Part shown: positions 39,401 to 51,400 of the stretch, piece by piece
How the letters are laid out: each line of letters starts with the position of its first letter
Numbering within the stretch: the first letter of the stretch is position 1
Assembly (NCBI RefSeq): GCF_032854445.1
Contig: NC_088298.1
Coordinates: 2,354,160 to 2,418,159 of the forward strand
Length of the DNA: 64,000 nucleotides
DNA from: Liolophura sinensis
Taxonomy: Eukaryota > Mollusca > Polyplacophora > Chitonida > Chitonidae
Direction: 5' to 3'
Made by a program: the position numbers and the translations under genes
Notes under the pieces: model-generated
What the model was told of the DNA's origin: nothing
The model's database searches: none
The model's input: only the letters and a program-made list of their open reading frames with translations

Positions 39401-42400
39401 TTTGGAATGTGTTGTATATGGTATGTTATTGCTGTAGGTGGTTAGGTTTGGCTCTGGACTGAATGACAATGACTGGCATACCCTTCATATCCGTCGTCGT
39501 GCCGACTACATAGAACTCTGGGTTGACAACGACGAGCATAAGGCCGGTAAGAAGAAATTGATTGCTTATAAACTGTTCATGTTACTTTTTGGTACGTTCT
39601 GAAAGTTGTTTTTTATATTTTAGGATATTCTCTTTTTGTTTAAAGGCCTGATAAGGAAAAGGATTTGCCAAATTATTTTATAATTATTTTTTTTATTTGA
39701 TTTATCACTGCTGTGGTTACTCTGTGTTGTCATTGGTGGAGAAAGACACCAATTAGAAGCCTTGTCAACCAATCACAGCTCAGTAAGTACATAGTTGTAC
39801 AAAACAGGGATATTTTTGCTGTCGTACAGTCATTGGGGATAAAATGTCTTCCTCAAATATACCATTGAAGTCAGGGCTGTACTTCTCACATTCATCAGTA
39901 ACTTGCCCAAGGTCTGTGGTTTAAACCGGGCACTGACTGCTGTTGTATTAGTGAAAAAAGTAAGTTCATTGATCATGACTTGTCTTACCACCAGTGTAGA
40001 GTACAAGTCTGTAGCATACGTCACACATGGAAAAGTTCACCAGTAACATGCCAAAGATTGAGGGTTTAATCTAGGTAGGCCTGCTTGTGTTTCCATTCAT
40101 GGCAGTAAACCACAGCCACTTTAGTTGGTTTCACTCATCACAAGGTGACTGCTTTTACATCGGAAAGTGAGTAGTGGTACAGTGAAATAAACAAAGCTCA
40201 ATCTCTCAGTCAATCACTCAGTCAGTTTTTGTGTTTATGTTTGAACAGAAAAGATACCAGGCGAGGGTTTCTACCTGATACTAGACAGCATCCTGATGGG
40301 AACACATGGAAATGTCACTGGATCCAAACACAAATACGCTTACATTGGACATCTTCGGAATTTTTACGTCAACGGTCAGGATGTGTTCTCAGATCTGAAG
40401 CATTCGTCAATTTCTGTACCTCAGCCAACCATCAACGACCTCCCACCGATTATTTTCTACCCTGTGACCTTCAGGACACGAGAGGCCTACGCGACCTTGC
40501 CTAGGCTGTCTGCACGCGAAACCATGAACCTGAGTTTCATGTTTAAGACAACTGCGAGCAGTGGGCTGATCCTGTACAACGCCGGATTGGGCAAGAAGTT
40601 CATGGGGGTGGAGCTTAACTACGGGCAACTGAATTACGTCCTTAGTGATGGCGTGACGACATATCTAGCCAGAGTCGGGGAACCTTATTCGCTCAACGAC
40701 AATAAGTGGCACTACGTGTTGATACAGCGTCTTGAGACCGGGGAACACATCGTCTCTGTGGACGGTAAAGCTGGCAAGGTCAGCACGCCAGCGGAACCAT
40801 GGGAGTTCACGGAGAGATTCTTCATCGGAGGACTGCCAGATCGTAAATTCGAAGACGAAAAGGTGAAGCTGTCATTCTCATCTCGCAAGGGTTTCCAAGG
40901 ATGCATTGCCTCGCTAAACCTGAACGGATATGTCCCTGATTTCTACAAAGAGGCAGTGTTTGACAAGTCGCTGGTGTCAAAAGGCTGCCTGGGTAAGACT
41001 GTACAATAATTAGCACATTCAATTTCCCTTAAATAACGGGAAAAACATCAGTTATCATCTCTGAATTATGAGTGAAAACATCTATAAAGAAATAATCCCT
41101 GAGTGACTGATTCATGGCCATCAGAATTTTATTTCCGTCCCCTTTGATCTGAAGGATCTATGGCTGATTTTCACAAACGGTTCAATGCTGGAGATAGAAG
41201 TATTAACATTTTACTTGTGGAAAGGGAGTTAACTCAAGATGAGTGTTTGAATAGGTGTATGTACATGTTCTGTTAAATTTTGCCATTTGCATGTGGAAAA
41301 ACTATTTTTTTAAATAAATACATGTAGGAGCAAATTTAACTGTTTTACCCTGGCAAAAATTTTCCTTAAACTTCATATCCATATTTATTGGAGAACTTCT
41401 AACGCAAAGATGGAAGGTCAAATCCAAGTCTGGCAACTAAAGAAAGTATTTCTGCTATATCTTGATTCGAACTCCACACATACATGTGACAGAATGTGAT
41501 AATACATGTAAAAGCACACACAAGAGCAAGTGACACAGTTTTTCAGAAAGTTTTTTACCAAATAAATATTACCTGATGAAAATGAAAGTAGTAAATCCCG
41601 GGCACTCTGGCTTCATCCACCCTTAAACCTCACCATCATTCCTTTTTGTTTTTTAAAATACAATATCTAAAAGGTCACGGCCACAGTAAAAGTGGAAATT
41701 TTTAAAGATAGTAATTTACACTATTCAAATGTTGAATAAATAAATAAAGAAATGAATAAATCAATGAATGTTTGTTTACAGACCCTGGTATTATGTGCAG
41801 CCCAACATCGTGCAGTAACTACGGAATCTGCGTACAGGAGTTTGCTGGATACTGGTGCAACTGTAACATGACTTCATATGTGGGCACAGGCTGTACAGAG
41901 TGTAAGTAATGAACTTGACTTCAAATATTGGGACAGGCAGCACAGGGTGTAAGTAATAAATCTGACTTCATGTGTGGGCACAGGCAGTACAGGGTGCAAG
42001 TAATAAACCTGACTTCATATGTGGGCACAGGCAGTACAGGGCGTAAGTAATAAACCTGACTTCAAACATTGGTACAGGCAGCACAAGGTGTAAGTGCTGG
42101 GGACTGTAAGTAATAAACCTGATTTGATACGTGGGCACAAGGAGTACAGGGTGTAAGTAATGGTTAGGTTGAGGAGGGCAGGGGTAATACATCCCCCAAA
42201 CCCCCCAAAAATAACAATGGGCATGGAATTTTGCTGTTGTTCTGGTTAATATGAGAGGTAGGCATTTTAAAGAAATTAACATTTCGAGAAAAATCAAAAA
42301 AGAAATTCCATCAACACCACTTGTAATTCTGCTCGTAAATGAAAAAATTAAATTGGTGTGGCCTATTGAAACTGGATAAGGGTTGGTGCTCTAGTTTCAT

Positions 42401-45400
42401 CAACCCATAAAAAGGTCTTGATAATGGTGGTAAGCACCAGTCAAAGAAGGCCACACTTTTTAAAGTCCGATCTTCTACACAAGTCCTATCTTCTACACAA
42501 GTCCTATCTTCTACACAAGTCCTATCTTCTACACAAGTCCTATCTTCTACACAAGTCCTATCTTCTACACAAGTCCTATCTTCTACACAAGTCCTATCTT
42601 GTGGTTGGTATTCTGTATATTAAGCAGTTCTGAAATTTACTAAACCTAAGTCTTGCTGGCTTCCTCTCTGACCTTACATGGGAAGGTCTGGCAGCAGCCT
42701 GTGGATCGCCATGGGTTTCCCCTGGGTTTTGCCAGGTTTCCTCTCACCATAATGCTGGCCGTCGTTACTAAACCTAAGTCTTGCTGGCTTCCTCTCTGAC
42801 CTTACATGGGAAGGTCTGGCAGCAGCCTGTGGATGGCCATGGGTTTCCCCTGGGTTTTGCCAGGTTTCCTGTCACCATAATGCTGGCCGTCGTCGTATAA
42901 GTGAAATATTCTTGAGTACGGCGTAAAACACCAATGGAATAAACAAATGAATAACTAATCCTGAGTGTTGACAAAAGTAACTGTTCTTTTTATTTGGGTT
43001 CACCAGCCCCCTAGAAAGGGAAGCAAATCGTGTAACTCACGGAAGAACAGTGCCCTCTAACCATTTAAATGACAATGTCAGCTTTTATTATTCACGATTA
43101 CAGGTGTTGATATTGAAATCAGTTGTATTGTTATTTAAGTAGGCAGAGGTCACTGCTGTTTTGTGTCTAATAAGTTACAAGATTAAACTCCATTTGTAGA
43201 GGGCTGGAGCACCCCATTCTAGGCCTTGACCCTCAATGCTTAACATCGCTGTATTAAATCTGAAACAATTGATCAATTTTGTACATTTCAGTTGGCGTTG
43301 GTTACCGTCTGAATTCCCAGAACAAAGATGGCGTAATTGTGTATAACTTCCCAGCCGGCCGACATCCCGACACCAACTCGGACGAACTGGCATTCGGTTT
43401 TAGAACGTACAGTGAAAACGGGCTCTTGGCACGGGTTGATAGCTCCATTGTTGATGATTTCATTGAAGTTCGACTCGTAAGTCTGATATCTGTCTTTTGT
43501 TAAATGTGCCCTGTAAGATTATAGTGTTCTTTTCATTCTTGTTTGTTTGTTTGTCATCGACCAAAGTGGATGTCCTAGGCCATTAATCACAAGGCCAATT
43601 CCCAAAACGATATTTAACACAACTACCAATCAATGTAATACAAAGTACAAAATCAGGATGGAGTCATGCAAAGAGAAGCGGTCAACAATTATCAATGATG
43701 GTGGAAAGATGGAAGGAAAGTTCCAGGCGAATGAGTGAAATCTGTATCCAAATCGTACTAGCAAGTTGTCGATAATCAGTATATGTGCATTGTACCTCTG
43801 TTGTGCTTCGATTGCTATGGTTTATATATCCAACGTGGCGTTCCAATTTTACACAATGAATATACGACCACTTACCCCGGGTTAAGTGGAATTCAACGCT
43901 ATTATGAAGTGCCACAATGCCAGAGATTCTTGATGCTCTGTCCATATTTACTTACAAGAGAATGGGATACCGACAGAAGTCCAAAGGGGTATACCGACAG
44001 AAGTCCGAAGGGGGACATATTAGTAACACTGGATGTTCTATTACAACATCAACAGCACGATGTCACAGTAGGAAGACCAAATAGGAACAAATAGTCATTG
44101 TTGTCTTCTGTTGTGTTTTCACAGGTAAACGGTCATGTTGTTGTCACATACAACACAGGGGACAAAGAACACAGGCTGGTGGAGGATAGACAGAAGTTCA
44201 ACGATGAAGAGTATCACGTTGTGAGGTTCTACAGAAACAGGAATAATGCCACGTTGTTTGTTGATGATTACCCAGGGCTGGTTTCTGATAATACAGGTAT
44301 AACTATGGAAAATTCTGTTAAGGTTATTTGCAAAATAGGTCATACGGCAATTCATTTTGACAACTCCATTAAAAGCTAGAAACATTTGTGATCTGACATT
44401 TTGAATTATTTTTTTGATTGGTGTTTTACGCGGTACCAGAGAGTTAAACATTTTGAAAATTCTATGAAAATTCATAGAACAGGAGATGGGCCATTTAGAT
44501 AGATCATGGGAACAAAGAAGGTCAACCATTTTGAAAGTTCCAGAAAAATTTTGAAAAAAAAAAGGAAAGTGATCAACAGTAGTAATTTAGTTCTAGAAAA
44601 AAACTTTTAATTCATGATTATGCAAAATGTTTTAAACACAAGATTTTGGTATTTCAGACATGATCATTTCATGAAGATTTCAGTATCAAAGGTGAAAATA
44701 CATATGTAAAAAGAGATGTCACAGGAAGCAGACACAGGAATGTCACTTCCCAGACACCTGATGCCACTCATTGCACATAATGTTTCATTTGTTTTGTTCG
44801 TTAATGCTATTTGACTTGTATCAAGCTGAAATTGTCATAAAAGGTGTCTAGTGTCCGTTAATAATGTGTGTGAACTATCAGTCTTGCCTGTAAAACATTT
44901 TAATTACCGTGTTTCACCTAAAATTTGCTATTTAGAAAAACACATTCAGAAGCACAAAAAAGGCCTTAAAATGACATTTTTGATGCCAACGGTTTCAGTT
45001 TTCTGATAAGGAACTAATCAGACTTCACAGAAAACCCTTGAGTGGTGCTATACAGTGGGTAAATCAGTTAGAATCAAGCAAGATGTGTCACATGTGAAAT
45101 GATAAACTTTAGGTGAAATGCAGTTAATGTGCGTTTATCAGAGTCATTTTTTCTTGCTCACTTGATATATGTATATGACACTTCTACACCTGATATATGT
45201 AGAGGACACTTCTGCACCTGATATATGTGTATGACACTTCTACACCTGATATATGTGTAGGACACTTTTACACCTGATATATGTATTGGACACTTCTGCA
45301 CCTAGTATATGTATATGACACTTCTACACCTGATATATGTATATGACACTTCTACACCTGATATATGTAGAGGACACGTCTACACCTGATATATGTATAG

Positions 45401-48400
45401 GACACTTTTACACCTGATATATGTATAGGACACTTCTGCACCTGATATATGTATAGGACACTTCTACACCTGATATATGTATAGGACACTTCTGCACCTG
45501 ATATATGTATAGGACACTTCTACACCTGATATATGTATAGGACACTTCTGCACCTGATATATGTATAGGACACTTCTGCACCTGATATATGTATAGGACA
45601 CTTCTACACCTGATATATGTATAGGACACTTCTGCACCTGATCTATGTGTAGGACACTTTTGCACCTGATCTATGTATAGGACACTTCTACGTCTACTAA
45701 TCAAACGTCAGCAGATGTGCTTGTTTTGAGACATTTCACATTGTTAGTAGCGAACTCCTGTCTGTTGGGGCAATTTTTTCTCACCTGCTGTTTCACATTT
45801 GCTCATTACAGGTGAAGCGTATGTCTTTAACAGACAGGCGCAGATTTTCCTGGGCGCGTCACGAGACGATAATGGCATCATCTCTAACAAGTTTGACGGC
45901 ATCATTGCAGGTAAGGTATAGTCAACTGAAGGAACCAATCAGATGCACTGTGGTTTTATCCATGTTTTCTGTTCAGACAGTGGAATACAGGATGATATTT
46001 TTGGATGTTCTGGAAACTTATCAGTACACCTGCGTATATTAGTCCTCATTTGTAAGTCTGTAGGCAAACAGTTTTACAAAGCATTTTAATGAAGGTAGAC
46101 ACTGCTTTGAATGAAACCATGATACCTGGTTTCATCATGACTAGTGGTAGATTAAACCAACCCATTTAAAACAGAAACAGCTGTGTAGATATAGAAAATA
46201 AATGTGTGAACCAATAGAGTTTAGAATAAAGAGAATTTACGAGTAAAGAATTATTATTAACTTTTTAAAAAATATAGAAACACTTTGTGAGACTGATTGG
46301 AAGAAGTTGCTTTGTTCTTCTCAGAGGCTTTTTGTTTATGAACATTAACAATTCTTTTTTTTTTTTGTTTTTTTTGTGAATATCTTTCTCTGCTTTATTC
46401 ACCAGGACACATGTGCTGTGGGTTCAAACCCGGCCTTTGACAGGAAATTTTTAGATTCACCTTAATTTTTAATTTTTTAATTTTTAGAATCAATAGACGG
46501 CATTTGTGAAGCTGATTGGACAGCTAACGTTGGTTAATAAAAGATAACTTCCAATTTATGTGCTTATCTGTATGTCACAGGTGAGAAAGTTCGTCAGTAA
46601 CTTGCCAAGGGTCTGTGGTTTACTCCATGCTCTCCAGTTTCCTCCACCCATGTAACTTTCCGCCACCTTAGGAGTGGAAAATTGTAATAAACTAAATGAT
46701 TGTATTTTCCTGTCAGGATTTCACTTTAACGGAGTTCGTGCCCTGGACCTAGCTCGTTTCGGGGGCACGCAGGTACGCACGTTCAAGAACGTGGTGTTTG
46801 TGCCTCCCCCGCTTCTACTGGATAGGTGAGACTTTACTTGACTTAATCAGTTTTAATTTATTTGAAACTAGATAATAATATGTGTAATTAATAGACATCA
46901 ACAGGCTTGAGGTGGAGCAAATATTCTCTGTATTGAAAACACTTTAGTCTGCCTAATTAGGCCACATGAGGTTACACATTGATTTTCCTATACTCTTTAT
47001 GTAGTAAAATTTGTCAAGTTTATCCTCGAAAACATATAAGTCCTAACTTTCGTTTAGTACAATGCCATACCACTACATGCACCTTGCACTTTTCTCTACA
47101 ACATATCAAAAAATCAACCTAGCATGACCACCATTATTTTCATCTGTGATTGATGGAAAGTGAAGCTATAGCATTCTGTTGCCTTGGTAAACTACAGTGG
47201 GATAGGAAGTAACACTGGCAAAAAACAATTCAGTTCTATCCAAAACAGACAAAATTCTGATATATTTTAACAAGGTGCAAAACTAGCAGTGCAAAAAATT
47301 TACAGTGCATCAACAACATAAAATATCTGCATGGCGGTATTACCCAAACAGCGCTCCTTTACTCTTCAGGTCGGAGGCCAATCTTGGAGCCAATTGCCTG
47401 AAGAAGGGAAAAGTAGTCCTGTAGCATCATGTGATCTTTCAGAAATGTTTTGGAACTATTTTTATTACATTTATGATAACATGAGCATTTGGAAAAAGTT
47501 TCACAAAGTAGTTATCTAGAGTAGACAGATGATGGAGAAAATTTAGGGGCTGTGCATATGTGAAATTGGCAAGTTCCTGAAGAAAAAGATATGTCAGTTG
47601 TGATTCCGGAACAATGCGAGACATATGATCGGTACATTAATGTCAACAAAAATTGCCTTACATTTTTGACAAGTCATCGTGTTTTTACCTTTATCAAGAA
47701 AAGAGACTCCTCACCAATGCAGTTTCTCTGAGTTCAAGTCCAGCCCATGCTGACTTCTTCTATGGCTGTATGTGGGAAGGTCTGGCAGCAACCTGCGGAT
47801 AGTGATGGGTTTTTCCCCATGCTGTGCCTGGTTTCCTCCCACCATTTCGCTGGCCGTCGTCGTATAAGTGACATATTCTTGAGTACGGCATGGAGCACCA
47901 ATGAAAAAATTAATAAATTTATCAAGGAAAGAGTCCAATCTCAACCCCCCCCCCCCCCCATCGAATATGAAAATAACAAATCCTATTCTGTGTTTTCCTT
48001 AGATTTGCACCCGTGACTGACGCCCCTCTACCCACAAAGGCTCCTCCAATCATCATCCCCGTTCCGAAGCCTACAGTCAGCATCCCCAAACCAGAAGATC
48101 CACTGATTATAGTACCCGGTGATGTAGGTGGTGTTGGCGTGGCTTGGAGAGGAATGGGCGGTCCTGGATTGTCCGGTGGACCTGGAGCCGCAGGAGCTGG
48201 CGGTGGTGGTGGGGGTGGTGGGGGTGGTCTTGTCGTTGGAGTTCATCCAATCGGAACAGGCGGTACCGGTGGATTGTCAGGCGGGCCAGTCGTTGGAGCC
48301 TTAGCAACCGCTGGTGGCCCCGGTGCAGGAGGTGCCTTCACCGGTGTAAGAGCTGGTGCTGTAGTGGGAACGGTACTGGGAATCTTGGCTTTCCTCAGCT

Positions 48401-51400
48401 CTCTGATGTGGGCGTTCTATAGGTGCAAACCTGGCTGGTGCCCGTGCTGGGCTCCTGCGGGCTCCCCAGCAACTCCACTGGATATATCAGCTCCGCGTGC
48501 CGGGTCCAACCTGGCTGTGGTGCAGGCGCAGTCTGGTGGTGCCTTTGGCAAAACGACGACGGTGACCACAGTGAATGGCGGCGCCGCAAGCTCCGGTGGT
48601 CAGTACGCATCGTATTATGGCGCCTCAAATGCTCAGGCGAGCGCCCAGGGCATGAGCACAGCGGAGGCTTATGACAGCGCTACGTTGAGAGCTACCGGAA
48701 CCTTCTCCAACAAAGGGACTGTTATAGGCACGCCCAAAGCTCAACGGAGGGAAATTGATGGACTTGCAGGCGGATCTTACTCCTCCTCAACTTTCAGACA
48801 AACCTCCTCTAGTTTCAGCGGAGGTCAACAGGTTAGCCCGCCTCCCCCGCAGTACAACACCATCGGTGGTTCCTATGGCAACAGCACCATGTCGTCGTCT
48901 TATCAGTACCAGGTTCAGAATGTTCGGACAGTCAGCATGGGACAGCACAGCTTTGCTAACACGGGTCTGCCGTCAGGGGCCATAACTCTGCAGGGACCGG
49001 CAGCAGAGGAGATTCGTGTGGATTGCTGTCTGATCACGTCTGATGGACACAGTGTGATCACTGGGTCGTGTATTGGAACTCCGCACGTGTGGGACATGTC
49101 TGTAAGTAATACATGTACATGTATCCTGCTGAATGTAACTCAGGAAGCTACAGCTATCTCGTGTGTTAATGTCTTCCTCCCCTTAATCTGAACCCCCCAC
49201 CCCCACCCAATCCCCCCATCCCTCCAAAAAACACAGTTGGTAGAACGTCCGCTCGGGAGCGGTAGATCCAGGGTCAATCCTGAGTCACACCTAAGAAGTT
49301 GTCACTTCCTAGCTTGGCGTTCAGCATTAAGGGGATATTACAAGGACTGGTTTACCCGTATCAGTATAATGGCTTGGGCGGGGCAGCTTACTTGCCTTCG
49401 GTAAGTCGTCTCAGTGAAGCAGCACTAGATAAAAGAGCGGTAGAAATCCGTCCTGCAACAAGGAGACACATAACATGCACTCTAAGGATTCCTTCGTTGT
49501 CATATGACTGAAAAATTAAGTACGACGTTAAACCCCAAGCACTCAATCACTCACTCAATCCTTCCCTTACATGAATTACTTAACCTTTTCACATATGAAA
49601 GAGCTACTTGTGTTGTTAATTAGTGCATTGTAAAACCCCAAACAAAGATACATACACAGTAGTTTTGGTTTTTAGCAAAAGTGAAATATTCTTGAGAAAG
49701 GCGTAAAACACCTGTCAAATACATAAATTGGTTTTTGGCATGTTCATTCCTGTTTGTATTACAGCATGATGTATAATTTTTCTTTATTTAAAGAGAAATG
49801 GTTGATATCATCGTTTAATTAACGACCTACTTTAATTTTTCAGAATGGTGAATTAGTCCGTTTTATGAAGGGTAACACAAATGGCTCCACGGATCTCCAC
49901 CTAGCCTGCAATGACCGGTTACTGGTCGGCGACGTCAACGCAGATGTGGACGTTAACGAGTTTTCTAACAGGAAAGGTGTCATGAACAGAAAACTACAGG
50001 TATGTGTGTTGATGTGTGCTCAGATGTGTTGAGTTTTATGTTTGAGATAAACTGATTTAATTGTCGAAAGTCACACACTATCTAATATCAGATGCATACG
50101 ATTGAAACTGAGTAAACCATTGATTGTCAGGCACTATTGAACATGGGAAAAAGGATTTCACTTTTCCCAGGTCCATTCGTGTTCTATCCAAATAATGTGA
50201 ATTTGTCAAATCTCTCAAATGCTGCACATTTTGGGGATTCGACTCGGTACGAAACAAGGTTTCAGCGCTACTGGGTTACACAACAAACACCTCTACAGCA
50301 GTGTTAAACCCTTAATCAAACAAATAAATAGACTTAGATCTACATGTAAGTGCTGCTCACGATAAGTATGTATCTCTGACTATGTCAACACCTGCTCCCA
50401 CCTTACCCACTGTTTATCCAATCAAATTCTTGCTTCTGTGTTTTGGAAAGTGAAGTTGATTCTGATTGGTACTGAAGTTTGAACTGTCCAGCCAATGAGA
50501 AGTCATCAGATCTAGCCCAAAGCAGATGTTGTTAATGGTGCTTTAGATCCAGTCAGTATTTAAGACTACACAATTCTGCTCCTTTTACTTCAGCCTTTAG
50601 ACTTTACTTGCGCAGACAAATATTCGTTTATTATCAGCGGTAGTTCTCTGAATATCACACATGGCTGTTAGTTTGTCTTTACCGTCCCATCCTATCTTAC
50701 ACGTTGTCATCTACTTACCACTGCCACTTTTGAGTGAAGTGCGTGGTCCCGAATAATTATTAAAATTTTACTTAGTGGTGGAGTTTCGAGTCTGATCGTT
50801 GAAGGTAGAAAAAATCCAGATGTATCGTGTGACCTGTCAAAAATGTAACGCAACTATCTTTCATCACATTCACCGTAACATAGGCATCTGAAAAAGTGCC
50901 ATTAAAAGTAATTTAGAGTGGAGGGATGATATGGAAGATTGCCCAGTTTCCTTCCACCATAATGCTGGCCGCCATTGTATAAATGAAATATTCTTGAGTT
51001 AGGCGTAAAACACCAAGCAAATAAATAAATAAATAGAGAAGATTGAGACTCTGAATGTTTGTGAACTTGAGAAGATCCTAAAGGAAAGAGGTATTATTTG
51101 TGCATGTGGAAAAGGCTGAGACAGGTGGTCAGTAAATTAATGTCACCAAAGGTTGCCTATTTTGCATTTTTACCTTTGATGACAAAAGAGTTCCAACTCA
51201 AAAACTCCCTTATTGCGGCTGTTACCTATAAGCCAAGTTATCTCATACCTCATTCGGCACCTAATATCCGATTATACAGGTCAGCCATGTGGAACACTCA
51301 GCCAAAAGGCCTCCCACAAATGTAGCCTGACATGTTTGCTGGCAGTCAGGTGCCTGGCTCTCAGGCCAGCCATCTGGAACATTCAGCCAAAAGGCCTGCC

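Noticed and set aside
42015-42297. Overlapping minus-strand open frames near exon 16
   Set aside because: They are antisense readings of the 47-bp splice-site minisatellite.
43783-44094. 103-codon open frame in intron 17
   Set aside because: No recognisable domain; it overlaps a 24-bp duplication and is skipped by a well-phased intron.
45408-45704. 98-codon minus-strand open frame
   Set aside because: Translation of the 28-bp array.
48144-48422. Trp/Arg-rich open frame in the second frame of exon 21
   Set aside because: It is a shadow of the Gly-rich stalk in another frame; the stalk frame joins neighbouring exons in phase.
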